Below, one piece after another: positions 1 through 5,419 of a stretch of 15,512 bases of DNA (positions within the stretch are counted from its first letter, which is position 1; each line of letters starts with the position of its first letter). The stretch spans positions 1 through 15,512 of the forward strand of contig JAVBPT010000060.1 of the NCBI GenBank assembly GCA_031549455.1, given 5' to 3'. The DNA comes from JAVBPT01 sp031549455 (GTDB taxonomy: Bacteria > Bacillota > Clostridia > Lachnospirales > JAKSVV01). The notes beneath the pieces were generated by a model, which worked only from the letters and a program-made list of their open reading frames with translations, did no database searches and was not told the origin of the DNA. The position numbers and the translations under genes were made by a program.

Positions 1-2
1 AA

Positions 3-176
3 TCTAAAGGGTTTGGTAGTTCTTATGTTAGATTAGATGATGATGGTGTGGATGTAATTGTAGAAAGACAAGGATTGACACAAAATGAAATTGCCCAAAT
101 CGCGGACATTGTGACCAGAAAAACAGGTCTTAAGATTGATAAAATTAGAATTAGTTCTCTTAAAAAGTCTGAATAG
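3..176 (+). CDS. spoIIIAH: SpoIIIAH-like stage III sporulation protein, C-terminal fragment
   Basis: This is the 3' end of a gene that begins before the window; about 57 codons are visible in frame 3 and end at TAG 174-176. The visible peptide has a GxDVIVER strand, then LTQNEIAQIADIV and RKTGLKIDKIRIS, which is the ring-building (YscJ/FliF-like) C-terminal pattern of SpoIIIAH. In sporulating Firmicutes SpoIIIAH is a mother-cell membrane protein. It pairs with forespore SpoIIQ across the intermembrane space and forms part of the channel that keeps the engulfed forespore active. Identification rests on a remembered family pattern in a short fragment, so another ring-building-motif protein is possible. 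A strong terminator follows directly, so this is probably the last gene of the spoIIIA operon. Confidence 0.75.
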   Translation, partial: SKGFGSSYVRLDDDGVDVIVERQGLTQNEIAQIADIVTRKTGLKIDKIRISSLKKSE

Positions 177-187
177 TCATAATTTAC

Positions 188-223
188 AAACTTTCTAATA
201 TACATTTTATTAGAAAGTTTTTT
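188..223 (+). terminator. Rho-independent terminator after spoIIIAH
   Basis: An 11-bp perfect stem (AAACTTTCTAA at 188-198 with TTAGAAAGTTT at 210-220) is followed by more T residues to 223. It lies 11 nt after the stop codon. The downstream gene's ribosome site starts at once after the T run, so that gene depends either on read-through or on a promoter I cannot see. Confidence 0.85.
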
Positions 224-234
224 AAAGGAAAAGT

Positions 235-609
235 ATGGGTGAAAATTTAGTTATCAGAATGTTTAAAGGGGCGCTCATTGGCAATATCCTGACACTGTTT
301 ATGTTTTCTATTTTTGCAATGCTACTTACATATACGAGTGTAAATGATTCGAATATAGATTCGGTTGTTTATACAGTAATCATCGCTTCTGCATTTTTAT
401 CGGGCTTCTATACGGCGAGAAAAGCACATGGAAAAGGTTGGTTCACAGGAGGTCTAACAGCATTAATATATGCACTTATTATTATGTCTCTAATTTATCT
501 TTCGAGTAAAGGAATTGCCTTTGATAAAAATACCCTGAAGTTTTTGCTGGTCTGTCTGTTATCTGGTAGTATTGGCGGCATCATCGGCATCAATTTCAAT
601 AGAAAATAA
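235..609 (+). CDS. TIGR04086-type small membrane protein
   Basis: This 124-aa protein is almost entirely hydrophobic, with four likely membrane segments near residues 10-30, 43-62, 73-91 and 101-121. Between segments 2 and 3 sits a short basic loop (TARKAHGKGWFTGG), and the last segment is glycine-rich (SGSIGGIIGI). Length, the KGW...GG loop and the four-segment layout fit the TIGR04086 family of uncharacterised membrane proteins common in spore-forming Firmicutes. AAAGG at 224-228 gives a good ribosome site for ATG 235. It stands alone between two terminators. No function can be assigned; adjacency to a sporulation gene is suggestive only. Confidence 0.75.
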   Translation: MGENLVIRMFKGALIGNILTLFMFSIFAMLLTYTSVNDSNIDSVVYTVIIASAFLSGFYTARKAHGKGWFTGGLTALIYALIIMSLIYLSSKGIAFDKNTLKFLLVCLLSGSIGGIIGINFNRK

Positions 610-613
610 AAAG

Positions 614-635
614 AGTCTGCCTCGTGGGGCAGACT
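614..635. terminator. Bidirectional terminator between convergent genes
   Basis: AGTCTGCC (614-621) pairs with GGCAGACT (628-635). On the minus strand the stem is followed by CTTTTTATTTTC, a good U-tract that serves the 652-915 gene. On the plus strand the tail (TTAAAAG) is weaker but can serve the TIGR04086-type gene. Confidence 0.75.
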
Positions 636-651
636 TTAAAAGTGCACACAA

Positions 652-915
652 TTACCGAATGGAGAAACAAACCAGCATTCCTATCCAGGATAAGAATAGC
701 AAAACCAGAAGGAAGTTTCGCAACGCGAGTCTTTCTTGACCTACCGAAAGATAGATCATAGTAATGATAAGAGAGACAATTCCAGTGATGTTGACCCACA
801 AGCTACCAATCTGAAAGACAGAAAGCAATAGCAGGGAGAGTATAGCGATAACCCAGATGATGAGTGATAACATACCAGTGAAAGCTTTCTTAGAGTCATT
901 TTTCATGCGAATCAT
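652..915 (-). CDS. Unrecognised 87-aa membrane protein
   Basis: Not recognised. The product has a short charged N-terminus (KNDSKK) and three probable membrane helices near residues 14-35, 38-59 and 66-86, with a GQERLALR loop before the last one. ATG at 915 has GGAAAG very close upstream (3 nt). The second ATG, at 906, gives a 12-nt gap from the same site, so the true start could be either. The gene has its own near-consensus promoter (1012-1040) and ends at the bidirectional terminator 614-635. Its own promoter, ribosome site and terminator argue that it is a real monocistronic gene rather than a chance ORF. Confidence 0.65.
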   Translation of the reverse strand: MIRMKNDSKKAFTGMLSLIIWVIAILSLLLLSVFQIGSLWVNITGIVSLIITMIYLSVGQERLALRNFLLVLLFLSWIGMLVCFSIR

Positions 916-1011
916 CTTCTTTCCATTTTTGTTGAGAATGCGATGGTTTTTCCTTTTAGTGGGGGTGATGGGTGCATTTGAAATTCATAAGATAAAAAAA
1001 TAGATAGCCCC

Positions 1012-1040
1012 ATTATAACATGGGTGTGGAAATATGTAAA
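1012..1040 (-). promoter_or_regulatory. Sigma-A-type promoter for the 652-915 gene
   Basis: Read on the minus strand: TTTACA (1035-1040), exactly 17 bp spacer, perfect TATAAT (1012-1017). Transcription should start near 1005, giving a leader of roughly 90 nt before ATG 915. The -35 box lies just outside the terminator of the preceding minus-strand gene, so the two small genes are separate units. Confidence 0.8.
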
Positions 1041-1041
1041 G

Positions 1042-1061
1042 AAAAAAGGCCCATCGGGCCT
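1042..1061 (-). terminator. Terminator of the 1060-1314 gene
   Basis: On the minus strand a 6-bp GC-rich stem (AGGCCC, loop GAT, GGGCCT) is followed by TTTTTC. The gene's TAG stop codon (1062-1060) runs into the first stem base pairs, so the stop codon and hairpin overlap. Confidence 0.85.
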
Positions 1062-1314
1062 AAATAGAAAGCGAAAAGTAATAAGATGCCACTGCGATAA
1101 AAACCATGGTTGCACAGAGAAGAACGCAGTAAAGCTTTACAAACGCTTTTTTTGAATTCAAGTTTGGGATACTCCGTGGAGCAAGAACAAAAACACTAAG
1201 CGCTGTGTCAAAGAAGTGAAGTATGGAAAAAGGTAGGAAGATAAGGGAATACGAACTCAAAATAAGAAGGAGTATCGCCACTGCTTTGGTAAACCTTTTA
1301 AAATGGATAGACAT
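1060..1314 (-). CDS. Unrecognised 84-aa membrane protein
   Basis: Not recognised. It has a basic N-terminus (HFKRFTK), a hydrophobic stretch at about residues 10-32, a second at about 34-45, a polar loop containing RSIPNLNSKK, and a last helix at about 58-82. A good ribosome site (AAAGGGG on the minus strand, about 10 nt ahead) supports the ATG at 1314. It has its own promoter (1376-1405) and its own terminator. It resembles the 652-915 product in size and in having three hydrophobic segments, but I see no convincing residue-level match, so I do not call them paralogues. Confidence 0.65.
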   Translation of the reverse strand: MSIHFKRFTKAVAILLLILSSYSLIFLPFSILHFFDTALSVFVLAPRSIPNLNSKKAFVKLYCVLLCATMVFIAVASYYFSLSI

Positions 1315-1375
1315 TTTCTATCTGCCCCTTTCACTGCTTTTCCCTAAATATCTAATGATCAAAAATAATACTTCT

Positions 1376-1405
1376 ATTCTATCACGAAATGGGCAAAAAT
1401 GTAAA
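1376..1405 (-). promoter_or_regulatory. Sigma-A-type promoter for the 1060-1314 gene
   Basis: On the minus strand: TTTACA (1400-1405), 18-bp spacer, TAGAAT (1376-1381) preceded by TGA, which makes an extended -10 (TGnTAGAAT). The predicted start near 1369 leaves a leader of about 55 nt. It is divergent from the fliI operon. Confidence 0.7.
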
Positions 1406-1440
1406 GATGGGATTGGCTTTTATTATTTTTGTATTTTATA

Positions 1441-1468
1441 TTGTGAAATCTAAAATAATATATATAAT
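1441..1468 (+). promoter_or_regulatory. Probable sigma-A-type promoter of the fliI operon
   Basis: TTGTGA (1441-1446), 16-bp spacer, TATAAT (1463-1468). A start near 1475 would leave only about 15 nt before ATG 1490. The region is extremely AT-rich, so chance matches are likely. I found no flagellar sigma-D-type box (TAAA-N15-GCCGATAA) here. Confidence 0.45.
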
Positions 1469-1489
1469 AAGAGCAAATGGTTGGTTGTC

Positions 1490-2809
1490 ATGATAACAAT
1501 TAATGCAAATGAAGTGATAAAAGAATTGAAGAAGAACAATGTGGTGAAGTACTACGGGAAGGTTACGCGTATCGTAGGTCTTACAATTGAATGTGTAGGG
1601 CCACGTGCAGAGGTTGGAGAATTGTGCGACATCTACTCCTCTTCCGGCAGAAAGGTACTTACGGAGGTTGTTGGATTTAAAGATAACAATCTTTTACTCA
1701 TGCCACTTGGAGAGATGACAGGCATTGCTATTGGGGACCGAGTGGAGCCTCTAAGACGAAATTTTGAGATTAAAATACAACAGGATGTATTGGGGAGAGT
1801 GTTTGATGGGCTTGGCAATCCAATGGACACCTTTGGCGTGATTAAGGATCCTATTAAAAAATCAATATATGCAGAATGCCCCACACCATTAGAGCGGGCA
1901 AGGATCAAAGAACGATTGCACCTTGGTGTGAGAGCAATTGATGGTACGATTACGATTGGGAAGGGGCAAAGAATTGGAATCTTTGCGGGCAGCGGTGTGG
2001 GAAAGAGCACACTCATGGGAATGATCGCTAGAAATGCGCTTTCGGATATTAATGTGATTGCACTTATTGGAGAACGTGGAAGGGAAGTGCGAGAGTTTAT
2101 TGAAAATGACTTGGGGGAAGAGGGGTTGAAACGTTCAGTGGTTGTGGTTGCGACCAGCGACCAGCCTTCCCTGGTTCGGTTAAAGGCAGCTTATGTTGCC
2201 ACAACTATCGCGGAGTTTTATAGGGAACAAGGGAAAGATGTGATGTTGATGCTGGATTCTCTTACAAGGTTTGCCATGGCTCAAAGGGAAGTGGGGTTAG
2301 CGACAGGAGAACCCCCTGTTTCAAAAGGATATACCCCATCCGTTTTTACAACCATTCCAAAGATTTTAGAGCGTGCGGGTACGTCTAAATATGGCTCAAT
2401 TACAGGCATTTATACAGTTCTTGTGGAAGGTGATGATCTCTCGGAGCCCGTAACCGATACGGCAAGAGGTGTGCTAGATGGGCACATTGTGCTGGACCGA
2501 AAGTTGGCACATAAAAATCATTATCCAGCAATTGATGTGTTAGGTAGTATTTCCCGTTTGATGTCAACAGTGGCAACGTCAGAACATAAGGCACTCGCCG
2601 GGAAGATTCGAGAGGTGCTTGCAGTATATAAAGAGGCGGAAGATCTAATCAATGTAGGCGCTTATGTAAAAGGGAGTAGCAAGAACATTGACTACGCAAT
2701 TGAAAAAATGCCGGCAGTGAATGACTTCTTAAAGCAGAATGTGGATCAGTCAATTGGTTATATGGAAATGTTGGAAGAAATGGATCAAATATTTTCGGAG
2801 AAAAAATAG
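1490..2809 (+). CDS. fliI: FliI, flagellar type III export ATPase
   Basis: FliI is the F1-beta-like ATPase at the cytoplasmic base of the flagellar export apparatus, where it works with FliH and FliJ to help deliver and unfold export substrates. Numbering from an upstream in-frame TTG at 1481, the protein shows an N-terminal beta-barrel-like region (about 20-95), GRVFDGLGNPMD at 105-116, Walker A AGSGVGKST at 169-177, GERGREV at 197-203, and a Walker B region VMLMLDSLTR at 254-263 followed by the conserved AMAQREVGLATGEPP. Total length (439-442 aa) is normal. I prefer ATG 1490 because it gives the usual N-terminus, but neither ATG 1490 nor TTG 1481 has a recognisable Shine-Dalgarno site. fliJ follows after 7 nt. 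fliE, fliF, fliG and fliH are absent upstream, which is unusual. Confidence 0.95.
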   Translation: MITINANEVIKELKKNNVVKYYGKVTRIVGLTIECVGPRAEVGELCDIYSSSGRKVLTEVVGFKDNNLLLMPLGEMTGIAIGDRVEPLRRNFEIKIQQDVLGRVFDGLGNPMDTFGVIKDPIKKSIYAECPTPLERARIKERLHLGVRAIDGTITIGKGQRIGIFAGSGVGKSTLMGMIARNALSDINVIALIGERGREVREFIENDLGEEGLKRSVVVVATSDQPSLVRLKAAYVATTIAEFYREQGKDVMLMLDSLTRFAMAQREVGLATGEPPVSKGYTPSVFTTIPKILERAGTSKYGSITGIYTVLVEGDDLSEPVTDTARGVLDGHIVLDRKLAHKNHYPAIDVLGSISRLMSTVATSEHKALAGKIREVLAVYKEAEDLINVGAYVKGSSKNIDYAIEKMPAVNDFLKQNVDQSIGYMEMLEEMDQIFSEKK

Positions 2810-2816
2810 GTGAGAT

Positions 2817-3263
2817 ATGTTTCGTTTCAGATTGAATAAACTGTTGAGTTTAAAAGAAAAAATGGAAGAGCAAAAGAAAAATGAGTTTGCAATCATTATG
2901 AATCGATTGGAGCTTGCTCAAAAAAAGAAAGAGGAGCTTGAAATTGAAAAAAGGAGACTTATACTAGAATTAAAACAAAACGTAGAGTCGGGTCAAAATA
3001 TAAGACAAGTTAACGAATATAATCGCTATATAGACTACATGAAGAAAATGATTTTAAAAGCCGAAGAGAATATAAAGAGAATTAAAATTGAGCTCGAAAA
3101 GAAAAGAAAAGAGCTTAATGAAGCGGTGAAGGAAAGAAAGATTTTGGAGTCCTATAAAGAGAAAGAACTGGATAAATATAAACTGGAAGAAAAAAAGGTT
3201 GAACAGGGTATCATAAATGAGTTGACGAGTTATCAATATTCAAAAGATGAGGATGGTGAGTAG
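2817..3263 (+). CDS. fliJ: FliJ, flagellar export stalk protein
   Basis: This 148-aa protein is highly charged and predicted to be almost all coiled coil (Lys/Glu-rich heptads from about residue 8 to 135), with the FliJ-type start FRFRLNKLLSLKEKMEEQKKNEF. FliJ is the rod-like partner of the FliI hexamer, analogous to the gamma stalk of F-type ATPases, and helps couple the ATPase to the export gate. Position directly after fliI supports the call. AGGTGA (2808-2813) overlaps the fliI stop codon and lies 3 nt before the ATG, so the two genes are probably translationally coupled. Sequence conservation in FliJ is low everywhere, so context carries much of the weight. Confidence 0.88.
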   Translation: MFRFRLNKLLSLKEKMEEQKKNEFAIIMNRLELAQKKKEELEIEKRRLILELKQNVESGQNIRQVNEYNRYIDYMKKMILKAEENIKRIKIELEKKRKELNEAVKERKILESYKEKELDKYKLEEKKVEQGIINELTSYQYSKDEDGE

Positions 3264-3264
3264 A

Positions 3265-3966
3265 GTGTCTACAAAAGGGTTGTTTTTTACATTTGCTATA
3301 GTTGTATTGTTGTTTCTTGGAACATTGGCTACAATCATCTATTTTGATGTGGGCGGTGTTCAGATTTATGCGAGGAGGATTGCATTTATTGATAAATTGC
3401 TTCCGGTGGATGTGGATACAAAAAATATTGAGGAAGAGATATCAGACTACTCTCACAGTAGACTTATTAAATACACATTGAATCTTTATAAACAAAACGA
3501 GTTGAACAGAGAAGAGCTAGACAAAGTAAAAGAGGAATTAAAAAAGTATAATGATATGATATACAGTGAAAATGGCGAAATGGCAAGACTAAAGGAATAT
3601 GAGACGGAGTATACGAATGTAAAGAAACTAAAGGAAGAATTGGAAGAGATTCTTGTTAAGAATAATCCGGAGGAATTTAAAAAGTATTTTGCTCAAATTT
3701 ATCCAGAACTTGCAAAATCTTTATATCAGAAAGTTTTGGAGAAAGAACAGAGGGATGCAGACTTCAAAAAATATTTAGGCAATTTCACGGATATGAATCC
3801 GACACAAGCAGCCAATGTTTTATCACAACTTGTAAGAACGGATTATGAGCTGGTAGTAGATATTGTAAAACGACTTGATACAGAGGTGGCCACCAAAATC
3901 CTTGAGAAGATGGAAGTCTCTTATGTGAGTATGATTACGAAATCCATCACGGGAAGCGAATGGTAA
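3265..3966 (+). CDS. MotE/YlxF-like flagellar protein with MgtE_N-like domain
   Basis: The protein has one N-terminal membrane helix (GLFFTFAIVVLLFLG...), a long acidic/basic coiled coil in the middle, and a C-terminal MgtE_N-like helical module. The last shows the repeating pattern MNPTQAANVLSQL ... LVVDIVKRLDTEVATKILEKM. This architecture and the place after fliJ match YlxF of Bacillus and the MotE family; some relatives act in stator or export assembly. I chose GTG 3265 (233 aa) because GGTGAG (3255-3260) sits 4 nt ahead and the codon is 2 nt past the fliJ stop. ATG 3247 and ATG 3253 are in-frame alternatives that overlap fliJ but lack a well-placed ribosome site. The operon ends here; fliK and flgD, which often follow, are absent. 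Confidence 0.8.
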   Translation: MSTKGLFFTFAIVVLLFLGTLATIIYFDVGGVQIYARRIAFIDKLLPVDVDTKNIEEEISDYSHSRLIKYTLNLYKQNELNREELDKVKEELKKYNDMIYSENGEMARLKEYETEYTNVKKLKEELEEILVKNNPEEFKKYFAQIYPELAKSLYQKVLEKEQRDADFKKYLGNFTDMNPTQAANVLSQLVRTDYELVVDIVKRLDTEVATKILEKMEVSYVSMITKSITGSEW

Positions 3967-3975
3967 TCAGTAAAT

Positions 3976-4015
3976 AAAAATAGTAAATGGATCGATTGAA
4001 ACATTTACTATTTTT
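3976..4015. terminator. Bidirectional terminator between fliIJ operon and sleC
   Basis: A 14-bp perfect inverted repeat (AAAAATAGTAAATG at 3976-3989, CATTTACTATTTTT at 4002-4015) with a 12-nt loop and further T residues on the plus strand. The minus-strand arm also ends in a T run, so it can stop transcription of both the flagellar operon and the convergent sleC. Confidence 0.85.
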
Positions 4016-4024
4016 TTAATCTGC

Positions 4025-5290
4025 TTATCTTAATTCTGCTAATCTTGCAACTGCTACATAAACATCTGATATTCTATACCATGTTGGAAAATCAACAATA
4101 CCGGAGGAAGGGAGATCGAAGATGCTTTGGAAGGTTTCTACAGCGGTTCTGGTTTGTGGTCCAAACACGCCATCTACCCGAATTTTATTAATGGCAGGAA
4201 AGTTATCTGAGATTGCATTTAATTGTTCCTGTATGGTTCTCACACTTGCTCCAGTAGAGCCTACCTGTAGATTGGTTCCGGGGAAGGAAACAGGAATACC
4301 CTCTACTTTCTGGGCATTCATTAAGTAAATATCTTGACCATAGAATCTTTTCAATATATCAACCGCATAGTAGCCCATATCTCCTAAGTCTTTTGAACCC
4401 CACTGTGTCATCCAGGTTGGGCAGCTCACATTTCGTCCATCGCAGTATTGTGTGAGAAGTGGCTGCCTAATACCGGGTCTAGTGATATAGCTGTTGAAAA
4501 TGCTATCCACAACAATCGAAATTTCTTGGAAAATATTTCGACCATAATTAAAAGCGTGATCATAAGCTGTGGAACTTGTAATGGTGAATCCATATCCTTT
4601 TCCGCGGTACCATTCGGTAAAAACACGATTTAGTGTGAACGAAAGGATGGCTAGAACATTTGCGACAATGGTTTGTTCTGGCCATGTGGAATAGATTTCA
4701 CAGCTTGCTACATTTTTTATATAGTCTGAAAAAGGGACGTAATAATTCCTTGCAGATGCATCAGTTGGAACCCCGTCGTGCACGATGATAAACTCTGGGA
4801 TGACGGGGGTTGGCAATACAACAAGACCAGATGAGTCTGGAAGCTCTTTTACTTCTTCTTCGGGGATCTTGGGTGGAAAATCACCCCAAAGGACAGGCGG
4901 GTTGATTACGATCACGTTTGGATCTGTACTTTCCACGACTGGTTGCAAGAAAACGTTTTGACTTGCGATGGTTTCTGAAAAGATTTGAACGCCCTCTACC
5001 ATGGTTGGTTTAAATCCATCTGCGGTTACGTATACATCGTATTCACTGAATGGTTGTATTTGAGATTCAGGGGTTTCGGAAAGAGCTCTGGGGGGAGCTG
5101 CCAGATTGGATAGGCTTCCCTGACCGGATGAGTCCGAAATCTCTTGATTTAGTATACTATTTTGGCTTCCTCTCGTTGTAATCCGAATGGAGGCATTACT
5201 GACGGGTCTAGCAATGGTGGAGTTGAAAACATTTACCTGCAATTTTCCTTCCTCTGTATAATTGGGATCAATTGTAAGTCCATTTGCCAT
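4025..5290 (-). CDS. sleC: SleC-type spore cortex-lytic enzyme (pro-SleC)
   Basis: SleC is the zymogen that degrades cortex peptidoglycan when clostridial spores germinate; Csp proteases activate it. The 421-aa product (numbering from ATG 5290) has an N-terminal transthyretin-like region (about 15-117: LQVNVFNSTIARPVSNASI ... YDVYVTADGF). A proline-rich linker ends in DSSGLVVLPTPVIPEFI, about 152-168, the likely activation-cleavage area by analogy with C. perfringens SleC. Next comes a SpoIID-like transglycosylase region with WPEQTIVANVLAILSFTLNR (candidate catalytic Glu205) and conserved YCDG and WMTQWGSKDLG segments. A peptidoglycan-binding-1 repeat lies at about 345-410 (LQVGSTGASVRTIQEQL ... 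DGVFGPQTRTAVETFQ). No classical signal peptide is seen. ATG 5290 is favoured because GGAGAG lies 4 nt ahead; the in-frame TTG 5302 overlaps that ribosome site. It is divergent from the csp pair and probably sigma-E driven. Confidence 0.93.
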   Translation of the reverse strand: MANGLTIDPNYTEEGKLQVNVFNSTIARPVSNASIRITTRGSQNSILNQEISDSSGQGSLSNLAAPPRALSETPESQIQPFSEYDVYVTADGFKPTMVEGVQIFSETIASQNVFLQPVVESTDPNVIVINPPVLWGDFPPKIPEEEVKELPDSSGLVVLPTPVIPEFIIVHDGVPTDASARNYYVPFSDYIKNVASCEIYSTWPEQTIVANVLAILSFTLNRVFTEWYRGKGYGFTITSSTAYDHAFNYGRNIFQEISIVVDSIFNSYITRPGIRQPLLTQYCDGRNVSCPTWMTQWGSKDLGDMGYYAVDILKRFYGQDIYLMNAQKVEGIPVSFPGTNLQVGSTGASVRTIQEQLNAISDNFPAINKIRVDGVFGPQTRTAVETFQSIFDLPSSGIVDFPTWYRISDVYVAVARLAELR

Positions 5291-5319
5291 ATATCTCTCC
5301 AAATTTTTTGATATGATGC

Positions 5320-5348
5320 ATTATATGTTTTTCGTGATGAGTTAATGA
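5320..5348 (-). promoter_or_regulatory. Sigma-E-like promoter of sleC
   Basis: On the minus strand: -35-like TCATTAA (5342-5348) and -10-like CATATAAT (5320-5327), with 14 bp between the boxes. This matches the mother-cell sigma-E pattern (TCATATT-N14-CATACAAT); the -10 differs at one position. Transcription from about 5312 would give a leader of about 22 nt that carries the sleC ribosome site. A sigma-K reading of the CATA element is possible. Confidence 0.55.
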
Positions 5349-5377
5349 TCATAGAAAGTTATTTTAAAACATATATA
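5349..5377 (+). promoter_or_regulatory. Sigma-E-like promoter of the csp operon
   Basis: TCATAGA (5349-5355) and CATATATA (5370-5377) with 14 bp between them follow the same sigma-E-type pattern as the sleC promoter on the other strand. Its -35 box begins exactly where the sleC -35 box ends, around the palindrome TGATCA. The expected start near 5384 lies downstream of ATG 5345, which rules that codon out as the csp start if this promoter is the one used. Confidence 0.5.
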
Positions 5378-5419
5378 AAGAATAGAAAGATGGAATTTGA
5401 GAGATGGAGGCGGGGCGAA

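Noticed and set aside
956..988. Minus-strand 10-codon leader ORF (MNFKCTHHPH) in the ~90-nt leader of the 652-915 gene
   Set aside because: It has no Shine-Dalgarno site and no attenuator-like hairpins follow it; two adjacent His codons alone are not enough.
652..1314. The two ~85-aa membrane proteins as a duplicated pair
   Set aside because: They share only size and hydrophobicity by eye; no alignable motif beyond that was found.
1340..1480. Sigma-D flagellar promoter ahead of fliI
   Set aside because: No GCCGATAA-like box with a correctly spaced TAAA was found; the TTGTGA/TATAAT pair is a better, though weak, candidate.
1633..2016. 127-codon minus-strand ORF
   Set aside because: It is antisense to the conserved FliI ATPase core; its Pro/Ser/Leu-rich translation mirrors the codon bias of the real gene.
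5291..5302. TTG 5302 as start of sleC
   Set aside because: This codon overlaps the ribosome site that serves ATG 5290, so the four extra residues are unlikely to be translated.
5345..5347. ATG as start of the first csp gene
   Set aside because: It lies inside the predicted promoter region and lacks a good ribosome site; TTG 5420 has GGAGG and gives a family-like length.
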